DNA from: Clostridia bacterium
Lineage (GTDB): Bacteria; Bacillota; Clostridia; Oscillospirales; Acutalibacteraceae
Length of the DNA stretch: 64,000 nucleotides
NCBI GenBank assembly: GCA_017461625.1
Contig: JAFTXJ010000015.1
Span: 1-64,000 of the forward strand
Direction: 5' to 3'
Part shown: piece by piece, positions 18,629-27,773 of the stretch
Position numbering within the stretch: the first letter of the stretch is position 1
Layout of the letters: each line of letters opens with the position of its first letter
Program-made: the position numbers and the translations under genes
The notes under the pieces: generated by a model
The model's database searches: none
What the model was told of the DNA's origin: nothing
The model's input: the letters and a program-made list of their open reading frames with translations, nothing else

Positions 18629-19201
18629 TTATTTATTTTTTAACTGTAAGGCTCTGATTACGGCTGTTAAATCATCAACAGCATCTTGGAGCCTGTCATT
18701 TATTATGTGATAGTCATAATTCGGGCTGTATGCAAGCTCGTCCTTGGCAATATCAAGCCTGCGAAGAATATCTTCGTCAGTTTCTGTTCCTCTTTCACGA
18801 AGGCGTTTTTCAAGAATTTCAAGGCTTGGCGGCACAATAAATGCACCGATTGACTCAGGATAAAGCTTTTTTATCTGATCAGCACCCTGAACCTCAATTT
18901 TAAGAATAACGATATCTCCGTTTTCAAGGTGCTTGTCAACGTAAGATTTTGGTGTGCCGTAATAGTTGACACCGTATCGTGCGTACTCAAGGAAGAAATT
19001 ATCTTCAATAAGATTTTCAAACTCATCAACAGAAACAAATTTGTAGTCAACACCGTCAACCTCACCGTCACGAGGCTCACGCGTGGTGTAAGAAACAGAT
19101 TTCCATACACCGGGAACGTTTTTCTTAAGGTATTCGATAAGCACAGAATCCTTGCCTGCACCTGCAGGACCTGAAAATACAAGTAATGTTCCGTCAGACA
19201 C
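18629..19201 (-). CDS. gmk: Guanylate kinase
   Basis: Phosphorylates GMP to GDP. The P-loop [12 protein letters not shown] is near residue 10; GMP-binding residues follow in [19 protein letters not shown]. 190 residues is normal. The start is GTG 19201, nine bases after GGGGAGG, inside the 3' end of remA (8-base overlap). Confidence 0.95.
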   Translation of the reverse strand: MSDGTLLVFSGPAGAGKDSVLIEYLKKNVPGVWKSVSYTTREPRDGEVDGVDYKFVSVDEFENLIEDNFFLEYARYGVNYYGTPKSYVDKHLENGDIVILKIEVQGADQIKKLYPESIGAFIVPPSLEILEKRLRERGTETDEDILRRLDIAKDELAYSPNYDYHIINDRLQDAVDDLTAVIRALQLKNK

Positions 19202-19454
19202 CGTCGTTACCCTCCCCTACAAGCTCACCAACACGGTTGGCAAGTGTTTCTGTTTGCAGATAAGAGAGGATGATCTGGTCACAGTCGGTGATTACAACTG
19301 CTCTCGTCTTCCTGCCGTGGGTAGCGTCAATAAGCTTACCCTTTTCTCTGTAATCCTGAATCAGACGCTTGATAGGGGCTGAATCGGGGTTTACTATTGC
19401 TGTCATTCGCTCGGCATTGAACATACTGCCGAAGCCGATATTAACAAGTTTCAT
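19194..19454 (-). CDS. remA: RemA family regulator (DUF370)
   Basis: 86-residue member of the RemA family, DNA-binding regulators of biofilm matrix and osmoprotection genes in Bacillus. It opens [17 protein letters not shown] with the conserved [16 protein letters not shown] further on. It lies between yicC and gmk, the conserved context. Confidence 0.92.
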   Translation of the reverse strand: MKLVNIGFGSMFNAERMTAIVNPDSAPIKRLIQDYREKGKLIDATHGRKTRAVVITDCDQIILSYLQTETLANRVGELVGEGNDGV

Positions 19455-19467
19455 GCGACACCATTTC

Positions 19468-20346
19468 CTACTCTATATTTTGAACCTGTTCACGAATTTT
19501 TTCAATTTCAGACTTGATATCGAGAACTCGCCTTGCAATCTCAACATCCTGAGCCTTTGAACCGATTGTGTTTGCTTCTCTGTTCATTTCCTGTACAAGG
19601 AAGTCCATCTTTCTGCCTATTGCCTCTTCAGAAGCAAGGAAGGTACGAAGTTGGTCAATATGAGAACGAAGTCTGACAGTTTCTTCCGCAACGGCAATTT
19701 TATCGGCATAAATTGCAGCCTCTGTTAAAAGTCGCTGCTCTTCAACATGGGTGTCACCAAGGACATCTCTCATTCTTGCAAGAAGCTTTTCGTTATATTC
19801 TTTAACAGTTTCAGGAGAACGTTTTTCGATGAAAGCAACATTTTCAAGAATAAAATCTGCTCTTGAAGAGATGTCGTTTTTCATCTTTTCACCTTCAACA
19901 GTTCTCATCTGAATGAAGCTGTCAACAGCTTCTTCTGCTGTAGCCTTAACAGCTGCCCAGATTTTTTCTTCATCAGCCTCTTCACGGCGGACAAGAAGAA
20001 CATCCTGAAATCTGCCGAGCGAAGAAGCATTGATGCCATTATCAATTCCATAACGCTCTGAAAGCTCATTAAAAGCATCTACATAACCTTTGGCAAGGGA
20101 ATGATTAACTTCAACAACAACATTGTCATCTTCAAGATTTTCAACCTGTATGTAACACTCAATTTTGCCGCGAGCAACTCTTGACTGAACGTAAGATTTC
20201 ATCTTTTCGTCAAGAAATCCGTAGATTCTTGGATATCTTGAAGAAAACTCAAAATATCTGTGATTTACACTTTTTATTTCAACGGTCACGTTAAGTGAGT
20301 CAATGCTTTTGTTGGCTCTGCCGTAACCGGTCATACTCTTTATCAT
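19468..20346 (-). CDS. YicC/YloC family endoribonuclease
   Basis: 292-residue protein with the N-terminal MTGYGRA motif and the C-terminal DUF1732 region ([15 protein letters not shown]). E. coli YicC is reported as an endoribonuclease. Gene order yicC-remA-gmk-rpoZ-priA is the standard Firmicutes arrangement. Confidence 0.93.
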   Translation of the reverse strand: MIKSMTGYGRANKSIDSLNVTVEIKSVNHRYFEFSSRYPRIYGFLDEKMKSYVQSRVARGKIECYIQVENLEDDNVVVEVNHSLAKGYVDAFNELSERYGIDNGINASSLGRFQDVLLVRREEADEEKIWAAVKATAEEAVDSFIQMRTVEGEKMKNDISSRADFILENVAFIEKRSPETVKEYNEKLLARMRDVLGDTHVEEQRLLTEAAIYADKIAVAEETVRLRSHIDQLRTFLASEEAIGRKMDFLVQEMNREANTIGSKAQDVEIARRVLDIKSEIEKIREQVQNIE

Positions 20347-20368
20347 TTAAACTGATACTCCTTTTAAA

Positions 20369-20728
20369 TTAATGCTTACAACAATGACCTGCCAGCAAAA
20401 ACGGAATTTCGCCTGAAAGCCTGTCCCCGTCAGGGGCAAAGCCCAGCATTTTTGCAACCTCAACAGCCTCGTCTGCCGAGTAATATGCTATATATGCATT
20501 GCGATTGGCTCCGTAATTGAGAGAGCTTCTGATAAGCCCCTCCTGTGTTTCGGGGTCTTTATCAAAAACAGTGACCTCTATTACTTCCATAGTGTATCCG
20601 TCAAGGTGAAACACTGCAATGCCACACTCTTTACCACTTTCATCATAGCCGATATAACCGAGTGCTCGGTCATCATTTGTATATTTTTCACCAAGGTCTT
20701 TGTTTGATTTAGGTTTAAAAGTTAACAT
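20369..20728 (-). CDS. Uncharacterised protein, weakly acetyltransferase-like (119 aa)
   Basis: Not confidently recognised. The alternating hydrophobic strands with AYIAYYSADEAVEVAKMLGF near the end look like the last strands and helix of a GNAT fold, but no acetyl-CoA loop (Q/RxxGxG/A) is visible. It ends in AGHCCKH, a Cys/His-rich tail. It has AAGGAG five bases before the ATG and lies in the operon between rluB and yicC. Confidence 0.7.
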   Translation of the reverse strand: MLTFKPKSNKDLGEKYTNDDRALGYIGYDESGKECGIAVFHLDGYTMEVIEVTVFDKDPETQEGLIRSSLNYGANRNAYIAYYSADEAVEVAKMLGFAPDGDRLSGEIPFLLAGHCCKH

Positions 20729-20737
20729 AGCTGCTCC

Positions 20738-21481
20738 TTATTTCTTCACGGTTTTCATACCCGATGAAACCATAAGCTTATGAACCTCATCATCGGTGAG
20801 GTTACGCCATTTGCCCTGCTGAAGCATACCTAACTTGATTGAGCCGATTGCAGTTCTTTTAAGCCTTGCAACTTCAAGACCCATTGCTTCACACATCTTT
20901 CTTATCTGACGGTTTCTGCCCTCGTGAAGGACCATTTCAAGCACAACTCTGCCCTCTTCTTTTTGAATAATATGGGCATCAACAGGGGCTGTCATTCTAC
21001 CGTCAATTTCAATGCCTGTGTTGAATTTAACAAGCATTTCTTCAGTAACCTTAGGTCGGACTGTTACTCTGTAGGTTTTGGGAACATGCTTTGACGGATG
21101 AGTCATTGCGTTGGCAAAAGCTCCGTCATTGGTTAAAATAAGCATTCCCTCGGAGTCCTTGTCCAATCTGCCGACGGGGTAAACCCTTGCACCCACGTCT
21201 TCAACAAGCTGGGCAACGCACTTTCTGCCACGCTCATCTTCCATTGTGGTTATAAATCCCCTCGGCTTATGAAGCATTACGTAATATAACTTTTTAGATA
21301 ATACAACTTTTTTACCGTTAACGGTAACTGTATCTTTTTTAGGATTGATTTTATCACCAAGCTGTGCAGGTCTGCCGTTCACCTTAACTTTACCGTTGAG
21401 AATAAGCTCCTCTGCCTTACGGCGTGAAGCGATTGCACACTGGGAAAGGAATTTTTGAAGCCTGATTCCACCATCAGTCAT
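20738..21481 (-). CDS. rluB: 23S rRNA pseudouridine synthase RluB/RsuA family
   Basis: Isomerises uridine in large-subunit rRNA. An N-terminal S4 RNA-binding domain (about 5-65) precedes the catalytic domain with VGRLDKDSEGMLILTNDG, in which the Asp is catalytic. 247 residues. The start overlaps the dacF stop (ATGA). Confidence 0.93.
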   Translation of the reverse strand: MTDGGIRLQKFLSQCAIASRRKAEELILNGKVKVNGRPAQLGDKINPKKDTVTVNGKKVVLSKKLYYVMLHKPRGFITTMEDERGRKCVAQLVEDVGARVYPVGRLDKDSEGMLILTNDGAFANAMTHPSKHVPKTYRVTVRPKVTEEMLVKFNTGIEIDGRMTAPVDAHIIQKEEGRVVLEMVLHEGRNRQIRKMCEAMGLEVARLKRTAIGSIKLGMLQQGKWRNLTDDEVHKLMVSSGMKTVKK

Positions 21482-22614
21482 TGAAATTTCTCCTTAAAAT
21501 AGTTCTTGATTTTCATAAAAAATGATTGCTTTGTTTCTTGCTTTGAGGTTGTGTGAGCCAATATTTCTTCATTGGCAGTAACCGATGCAGTTGCGATAAC
21601 TGTGCTGCCACGCAACCACTGCACATGCCCCACAACCTGACCTTTTTTAACCGGAGCATATAAAAAATGCTGTGATAAATAAACTGATTTTATTCCGTCA
21701 GTTTTGCCCGCGAGGCTCACCTTTTCACAGCTGAGCGAAACATCCTTTTTCACACCGCCAACAACAGGCAAAGTGAGTCCGTCGGTGGTGAAAACTCCGT
21801 CGGTGCTTTCGGTTACCGAAAAACCGTAGTCAAGCATTTCACGGTGGTCTTGCCAATCATCGGGAGCATTGAGTGTTACGGCAACAAGGGTAACGCTGCC
21901 CCGCTTGGCACAGGAAACAAGACATCGACCGCTTTTTTTAGTAAAGCCGGTTTTGATGCCTATAGCTCCGTCATAACTTGACAAAAGACGGTTATGGTTG
22001 GTAAGTGTTCGACGATAAGGAGGATTTCCGTAATTCACCGATGCACTTTTTTGCGAGCATATATAAAGGAATTCGGTGTTTTTTACTGCTTCACAGCCGA
22101 GCAATGCCATATCGTAAGCCGTAGAATAATGATTTTGATCATCAAGACCTGACGGTGTTACAAAATTGGTATTGTTCATTCCGATTTCTTTAGCACGGTT
22201 ATTCATCATCACGGCAAACTTTTCAACACTTCCGCCCAACGAGATTGCAGTAACATTGGCAGCATCATTGCCTGATTGAAGAAGCATACCGTAAACAAGG
22301 CCTTCAAGGGTGACAGTATCCCCCGGGAGAAGCCCCATAGAGGTACCCTCCACATTGAGCATTGATTCCGTAACTTTGATTGCTCTGCCTGGGGTATATT
22401 CTTCAATCGCCAGAAGTGAAGTCATAATTTTGGTGGTGCTTGCCATCGAGTGTTTTTCATTGGCATTTTTTTCAAAAATCAGCTCACCGGTCTGTACACA
22501 CATAAGTGCGGCACACTCGGCACTAACGTGAGGTGCTTCAAGCGCCTTAGTATTAAAGCACAGCAAATTTACCACCGTTACGACAGTTAAAAGTGCAGAG
22601 AATAACCGTTTCAT
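21478..22614 (-). CDS. D-alanyl-D-alanine carboxypeptidase (DacF-like PBP)
   Basis: Secreted low-molecular-weight penicillin-binding protein (378 aa) that trims peptidoglycan stem peptides. Signal peptide about 1-24; the catalytic STTK lies near residue 58, SGND near 115 and KTGFT near 220. A C-terminal PBP5 beta domain follows and the last 15 residues (KQSFFMKIKNYFKEK) form an amphipathic helix that probably anchors it. The position beside scpAB and ytfJ matches dacF of sporulating Firmicutes. Confidence 0.92.
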   Translation of the reverse strand: MKRLFSALLTVVTVVNLLCFNTKALEAPHVSAECAALMCVQTGELIFEKNANEKHSMASTTKIMTSLLAIEEYTPGRAIKVTESMLNVEGTSMGLLPGDTVTLEGLVYGMLLQSGNDAANVTAISLGGSVEKFAVMMNNRAKEIGMNNTNFVTPSGLDDQNHYSTAYDMALLGCEAVKNTEFLYICSQKSASVNYGNPPYRRTLTNHNRLLSSYDGAIGIKTGFTKKSGRCLVSCAKRGSVTLVAVTLNAPDDWQDHREMLDYGFSVTESTDGVFTTDGLTLPVVGGVKKDVSLSCEKVSLAGKTDGIKSVYLSQHFLYAPVKKGQVVGHVQWLRGSTVIATASVTANEEILAHTTSKQETKQSFFMKIKNYFKEKFQ

Positions 22615-22656
22615 TAATCATCACCCGTACATTATATGCACAGGCTATGACAAAAA

Positions 22657-23088
22657 TCAGTTGTTCTGCTCAAAAACAGATGTATCTTCAACAACCTCTG
22701 CAGGGGCATCCTTCTTACCCTTGAGCTTATCAACAACCTCTGTGAGCTTGTCTACAAGGTCAGGAATCATACCGACTACTCTTTCAACAGAAGCGTCGGG
22801 ACCCTCAGAAATATATTTAATTGAGACATTACCGTTATTGATAACAAGGAAAGCTACGGGAGTAAGGGTTACGCCTGCTCCGCCGCCGCCACCGAAAAGT
22901 TCTTTTGATGACTTTGTGGGGAAATCAGTTCCGCCTGAAGCAAAACCGTAAGTAACCTTTGAAACAGGGATAACCTTAATACCGTTACCTGCATCAATAG
23001 GATCACCAATGATTGTACGGGAATCAACCATATCTTTGATTTTTTCAATTGTTGTACCTAAGATTCCTGCTGCTGACTGTTCTTTCAT
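22657..23088 (-). CDS. ytfJ: Sporulation protein YtfJ (GerW family)
   Basis: 143-residue GerW-family protein, needed for normal germination in Bacillus. It contains the diagnostic GNGIKVIPVSKVTYGFASGG and a glycine-rich GGGGGAGVTLTPVAFLV. The start overlaps the upstream DUF2953 gene by four bases. Confidence 0.92.
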   Translation of the reverse strand: MKEQSAAGILGTTIEKIKDMVDSRTIIGDPIDAGNGIKVIPVSKVTYGFASGGTDFPTKSSKELFGGGGGAGVTLTPVAFLVINNGNVSIKYISEGPDASVERVVGMIPDLVDKLTEVVDKLKGKKDAPAEVVEDTSVFEQNN

Positions 23089-23855
23089 TGTATAGTTCCA
23101 CCTTTCTTAGCTGAAGCATCAGCCTCAGCGGTTAATTGATTATTATTGTCGGTTCCCTGAGGAGCCGTATTTTCCGTTTTGACTGCTTTGGGCTGATTTT
23201 TGGCATTTGAAATAAACACCTTAATAATTTCAACCACAAGCTTAATGCCCATTACAATTGCCGCACCGATAAGCTTTGAGGGTATAACAGCAAGGTGAAG
23301 GGAAAATGCACCTTCAGTTTTACCGCCAAGAAAATCGGGCTGAACCTTCACTGAGCAATTTTTGGAGTGAACAACACTCAGAATGTAGCCCATCGCCGGG
23401 TAAACTTTGCTGCACATCTTACCGTATTTTATGGCAGTGTTGGCACTATTGCCGTCACCCACATTTATGCGAAGCCATAAGCGTCTGATGTAAAAGCTTC
23501 TGCCGATACCCTTTAAACCTGAACCGAGCTTTTTGGCTATGTTTGAAATAAGCTCCAAAATACCTGTAACACCCTGATTGTTATAAAAGGTTTTGATAAA
23601 ATTCTCTTTTGGCTCGGCAGGTGTTGCATTTTCCTCAGGAGGAGTTTCTTCTTTAGGCTTTTCTTCTTTAGGTTTCTTTTCTTTTTTGGGCTTTTTCTTT
23701 TTCTTGTCTGCAGGCGGATAAATGTAAATCTTTATAAACAGCCAACGCACTGCAAGCACGAAGCTTTCTTTATATTCGGCATAAACATTGACGGGTAAAG
23801 AGAGTATTACCAGCAAAAACAACAATATGCCGAGAATAATATATAAAGCTAACAT
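23085..23855 (-). CDS. DUF2953 membrane-associated protein
   Basis: 256-residue protein with one N-terminal membrane segment (about 2-22), a K/E/P-rich low-complexity linker (about 53-85) and a C-terminal region with a further hydrophobic stretch (about 190-210). It matches the DUF2953 family, nearly always next to ytfJ in sporulating Clostridia. The biochemical role is unknown; the coupling to ytfJ suggests sporulation. Confidence 0.85.
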   Translation of the reverse strand: MLALYIILGILLFLLVILSLPVNVYAEYKESFVLAVRWLFIKIYIYPPADKKKKKPKKEKKPKEEKPKEETPPEENATPAEPKENFIKTFYNNQGVTGILELISNIAKKLGSGLKGIGRSFYIRRLWLRINVGDGNSANTAIKYGKMCSKVYPAMGYILSVVHSKNCSVKVQPDFLGGKTEGAFSLHLAVIPSKLIGAAIVMGIKLVVEIIKVFISNAKNQPKAVKTENTAPQGTDNNNQLTAEADASAKKGGTIQ

Positions 23856-23885
23856 TCAATCACCTCCTGATAATATTTTATAATG

Positions 23886-24488
23886 TTATTCACTTTGTTC
23901 TTCTGTTTTTTCTTCACTTTCCCCTGCCAAATCAAGAGAGAGTTGATCGGGTAATTCTTGCTTTTCGGGTAAATCCTCATGCTCAGGCAAATCGGGCAGT
24001 TCATCAAGCGAGGTAACACTGAAACACTTTAAGAACTCGGGTGTTGTGCCGTAAAGCAAAGGTCTTCCGGGCAAATCGAGCCTGCCCTTTTCTTCAACAA
24101 GCCCCTTCTGGCAAAGGGTAGAAATAACACCTGAGCAGTCAACACCTCTCACCTGCTCAATAAAGGACTTGGTAACAGGCTGATTATATGCCACAACGGC
24201 AAGCACTTCAAATGCTGCAGTTGAAAGCGGTGAATTCTTTTTAATTTCAAGCACTGCCCTGATTTTATCGGCATACTGTGAACGGGTGCAAAGCTGGAAC
24301 TGATTGTCCATACGCACAAGGCAGATTCCGCTGCCCCTTTCATCAAGTGATGCGCCGAGATTCATAAGCAAACTTTCAGCATATTCGGGCTCAATTTCAA
24401 GAGCCTCGGCAATACGCTCATATTCTATAGGCTCACCTGAAGCAAAAAGAATCGCTTCAACCGCCGCCTGCATCTCGTCAACCTTCAA
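23886..24488 (-). CDS. scpB: Segregation and condensation protein B
   Basis: Winged-helix partner of ScpA in the SMC condensin complex. The recognisable start of the fold is MQAAVEAILFASGEP. I chose TTG 24488 with GGAGAGG six bases upstream, giving a five-residue lead typical of the family; ATG 24473 with AAGG is the alternative. An ATG at 24527 is too far inside scpA and lacks spacing. The C-terminus is an acidic L/P/E tail of about 30 residues. Confidence 0.92.
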   Translation of the reverse strand: MKVDEMQAAVEAILFASGEPIEYERIAEALEIEPEYAESLLMNLGASLDERGSGICLVRMDNQFQLCTRSQYADKIRAVLEIKKNSPLSTAAFEVLAVVAYNQPVTKSFIEQVRGVDCSGVISTLCQKGLVEEKGRLDLPGRPLLYGTTPEFLKCFSVTSLDELPDLPEHEDLPEKQELPDQLSLDLAGESEEKTEEQSE

Positions 24489-25221
24489 AATAATCCTCTC
24501 CAATTTCGTAATCAGGGTCTTCGGCAATCATTTCAATTTCCATTTCATTACCTTCACCCGAAACGGCGATTTTTTTATCCTTAGTCAATGAAAGCAACGC
24601 AAGGAAGGTTGCTACCATCTCGGAACGTGAGTCTGCCGTTTCAAAAAACTCTGTAAATTTTTGCCTTTTCTTTTTAAAAAGGCGGGTCATTATGTATTTA
24701 ACTCTTGCCGCAATGGGAACAATTTTGTGAGCAACAATGCCTGAAAAAGCTTCAATGGGCGGGGGCAAATTTCTTTTGCCTCTGCCGACAGCTGAAAGAT
24801 ACGCTCTGAAAAGCTCAAGTGGCTCATGAAGACGTTTGTATTTCATATCGGGCGGAATTTTCTGCGGAGCTCTTGCAATATGCTCCAAATCCACCTGTTC
24901 GCTGAGCTTTTTAGCCATAATCTGACAGTCACGGTATTCAGAAAGCTCGCCCTGAAGCTCTTCCTTAAGAGCCTGAGCCTCCTCCTCATGAACAGGAAGA
25001 AGGGAAACTGTTTTGATATAAACCAATCTTGCCGCCATTTCAATAAATTCACTGGCAACACCCATATCCGCCTCCTGCATCATACGCACGTATTCAAGAT
25101 ACTGCTCCACAAGCTGAAGAATGGGAATATCGTTAATATCAATTTTATGTTTGCTTATCAGGTGCAGAAGCAAATCCATAGGTCCTTCAAACACCTCTAA
25201 TTTGTAGGATAAAGTTTCCAT
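24478..25221 (-). CDS. scpA: Segregation and condensation protein A
   Basis: 247-residue kleisin subunit of condensin. The N-terminal YKLEVFEGPMDLLLHLI is diagnostic; the C-terminal winged helix contains RSEMVATFLALLSL. It overlaps scpB and follows an M50 protease gene by 11 bases. Confidence 0.95.
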   Translation of the reverse strand: METLSYKLEVFEGPMDLLLHLISKHKIDINDIPILQLVEQYLEYVRMMQEADMGVASEFIEMAARLVYIKTVSLLPVHEEEAQALKEELQGELSEYRDCQIMAKKLSEQVDLEHIARAPQKIPPDMKYKRLHEPLELFRAYLSAVGRGKRNLPPPIEAFSGIVAHKIVPIAARVKYIMTRLFKKKRQKFTEFFETADSRSEMVATFLALLSLTKDKKIAVSGEGNEMEIEMIAEDPDYEIGEDYFEG

Positions 25222-25232
25222 AAAAAACTCCG

Positions 25233-25901
25233 TTAAAAAACTAATAGTGCGACTTTCTTAAACAAATCAAGAACAAAATTTGTGGCATACGATAACGGTG
25301 TTGAAAGCACACCGAAAAGAAGCAGAGCCATAATCACAAGAATGAGATAACGCTCATACTTCATAATTTTAAAATAAATATGTGTCGGTAACACTGCAGT
25401 AAGCACCCTTGAGCCGTCAAGAGGTGGAATAGGAATGAGGTTGAAAACTGCAAGGTTTACATTAATTATGGCACAATACTGAAAGAAAACATAAAGTGCA
25501 AGAGCAACCGCATTGTCAGAGGTAAAATTCTGACCGATAAATACAAAAACAAAGGTGCTCAAAAATGCCATAATAAGGTTTGACATCGGGCCTGCAAGGG
25601 CAATAATTGCACCTGCAAGCTTTTTATTTTTCATTTTTACTCTGCCGAGGTTTACGGGAACAGGCTTTGCATAACCAAAACCGACAAGCAAAATCATTAT
25701 TGCACCCATCCAGTCAATATGAGCAAAGGGTGACAAGGTAAGTCTGCCCTGATTGTTGGCAGTTTCATCGCCCATTTTATAAGCGACCCAACCATGAGCA
25801 AATTCATGAATGGGCAAAACACAGAACACAACAAATGCACTGACGCAAAGACCTATAATAACATCGACCATATCGCCGCCCATTATTAAATCCAATAACA
25901 T
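25233..25901 (-). CDS. Site-2-protease family (M50) membrane metalloprotease
   Basis: 222-residue intramembrane protease with zinc motif HEFAHG near residue 33 and the second-site Asp in PPLDGSRV near 163. About five membrane segments. This short form without PDZ domain is typical of the scpA-linked M50B protein in Clostridia. Substrate unknown. Confidence 0.92.
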   Translation of the reverse strand: MLLDLIMGGDMVDVIIGLCVSAFVVFCVLPIHEFAHGWVAYKMGDETANNQGRLTLSPFAHIDWMGAIMILLVGFGYAKPVPVNLGRVKMKNKKLAGAIIALAGPMSNLIMAFLSTFVFVFIGQNFTSDNAVALALYVFFQYCAIINVNLAVFNLIPIPPLDGSRVLTAVLPTHIYFKIMKYERYLILVIMALLLFGVLSTPLSYATNFVLDLFKKVALLVF

Positions 25902-25905
25902 ATAA

Positions 25906-26751
25906 TCACCTGTTTTTAGTGGCGGTAACTACCCTTTGAATACCGCTTAAATCGTTAATTGTGTCGGTAACACTGCCTGCAAGGAAGAAGAGCTGTGAAA
26001 CATCCTCTGCCTGAGCTTCACCGCATTCAACAGCCATAACACTGCCTTTTTGCAAACGGTAAAGCCAGTTTTCTGCAAGGATTTTATAAAAATCAAGACC
26101 GTCTGTTCCACCGTCAAGAGCCATTGACGGCTCACGCTGAACCTCTTTTTGCAAAGTCGGCAATTCTTCTGACTTGATATAAGGCGGATTTGATAAAATC
26201 AAATCGGGAACTATTCCCTGTAACAGCCTTTTGTCGGCAATATCACCGTTGATAATTTCAACATTCTTAGCTTTATTGAGCTTTACATTCTTTTTAAGGT
26301 AAGCAAGTGCATCCTGCGACTTTTCAACAGCGTATACCTTTGCCTTTGGAAAAAGCTTGGCAACGCTCACGGCAATACATCCGCTGCCTGAACACAAGTC
26401 AAACACAACGGGAGATTTCTTATCTTTAAGCTTATCTTTTGCAAAATCTACAAGTAACTCGGTTTCAGGTCTTGGGATAAGCACCCCCTCACCTACGCTG
26501 AAAGGATAACCCATAAATTCCCATTCACCGAGAATATACTGGAGTGGCTCTCCTGCTATTCTTCTTCTGATAAGAGATAAAAACTCAACCTCAACCTTTT
26601 TGCTGACCTCTTTATCTTTTTTGAGGGCAAACTGTGTTGAGTTTATGCCTAACGCTTTTTCTACAAGCCAACGGGCATCAAAAAAAGCATTCTCTACAAA
26701 AGCGTAGTCAAGCATTTCTGCCCCTTGACGGTAAAGCTCATTAACTGTCAT
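25906..26751 (-). CDS. prmC: Release factor glutamine methyltransferase PrmC
   Basis: Methylates the GGQ glutamine of release factors. The SAM loop FDLCSGSGCIAVS and substrate motif SNPPYI are present; N-terminal helical domain about 1-75. 281 residues. Its stop/start meets the DUF1385 gene by one base. Confidence 0.94.
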   Translation of the reverse strand: MTVNELYRQGAEMLDYAFVENAFFDARWLVEKALGINSTQFALKKDKEVSKKVEVEFLSLIRRRIAGEPLQYILGEWEFMGYPFSVGEGVLIPRPETELLVDFAKDKLKDKKSPVVFDLCSGSGCIAVSVAKLFPKAKVYAVEKSQDALAYLKKNVKLNKAKNVEIINGDIADKRLLQGIVPDLILSNPPYIKSEELPTLQKEVQREPSMALDGGTDGLDFYKILAENWLYRLQKGSVMAVECGEAQAEDVSQLFFLAGSVTDTINDLSGIQRVVTATKNR

Positions 26752-27773
26752 TACTCATCATCCTTTTTAAGGAGTTCATCCTGTTCGTCTAATTCAACGG
26801 GAATAATAACCTCTTCCTCTTCAATACCGAGGCACTTTTTGGTAGCAGCGATAGCAACCTCAATAATATCATCGGTAGGTTCTTTGGTGGTAATTCTCTG
26901 CATCCACAAACCGGGAGCCGATGTTATTTTAACAAAAATATTGTTATGTGCACCTGCATACTTCAACACCTCGTAGCCGATAGAAAGAAGAATGGGTAAA
27001 AGAAGAATTTTAACCGCCATCCATACAAGCCTCGTTTCACGAAGACCGGGGAAGAGAATGGCAACAACACTTGTGACAACAATGCTTATAAGAATAACAA
27101 GGAAAATAAAGCTTGTTCCGCATCTTGGGTGAAAGCGGGTCTGTTTTTTGATATTTTCAACAGTTAAATCAAGTCCGCTTTCGTAGCAGGCAATTGACTT
27201 ATGCTCTGCACCGTGATACATAAACATTCGGCGTATTTCTTTCATAAAGCTTACACCGTACATATAAGCAACAAACAGCGCGCCTCTGATTATACCTTCG
27301 ATAAGCGGCTTAAACTTGGTGATGTCACTGTCAAAAAGCATGCCGATTCCGTCAGCAACAAGACTTGGAAGATAAACAAAAAGCACAAAAGCAAGACCAA
27401 AACCGAGAATAGCAGAAATTACACCGATAACAGCCATCATCTTGGGACCAAAATGGTCAGTGAGCCATTTGTCAAGCTTTGACATTTCTTCTTCATTGCC
27501 GTCTTCAAGCTCCATTGAAGTTTTTTCGGCAGATTCCATAATAGCTTTATAAGAGAAAATCATCTGATCAACAAAGTTGATTGGTCCTCTGATAAAAGGA
27601 ATCTTTGCGAGTTTTAATTTGTCTTTGAGCATTTTTTGCTCTTTGAGCTGTGTTTCGATTGAGCCGTCGGGCATTCTCAAAGACATTCCTACACCTTCCG
27701 GTCCAATCATCATTATACCCTCCATCAAAGCAGAACCGCCAATGGAATATTTTTTATTTTCCTGTGACATCAT
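26751..27773 (-). CDS. DUF1385 membrane protein (YqhQ family)
   Basis: 340-residue membrane protein with four to five hydrophobic segments and the family's opening GGSALMEGIMMIGPEG and later GAEHKSIACYE and RFHPRCGTSF. Function unknown. Two adjacent ATG codons (27773 and 27770) follow AGGAGG; the second has the better spacing. It overlaps the histidine kinase gene end. Confidence 0.9.
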   Translation of the reverse strand: MMSQENKKYSIGGSALMEGIMMIGPEGVGMSLRMPDGSIETQLKEQKMLKDKLKLAKIPFIRGPINFVDQMIFSYKAIMESAEKTSMELEDGNEEEMSKLDKWLTDHFGPKMMAVIGVISAILGFGLAFVLFVYLPSLVADGIGMLFDSDITKFKPLIEGIIRGALFVAYMYGVSFMKEIRRMFMYHGAEHKSIACYESGLDLTVENIKKQTRFHPRCGTSFIFLVILISIVVTSVVAILFPGLRETRLVWMAVKILLLPILLSIGYEVLKYAGAHNNIFVKITSAPGLWMQRITTKEPTDDIIEVAIAATKKCLGIEEEEVIIPVELDEQDELLKKDDE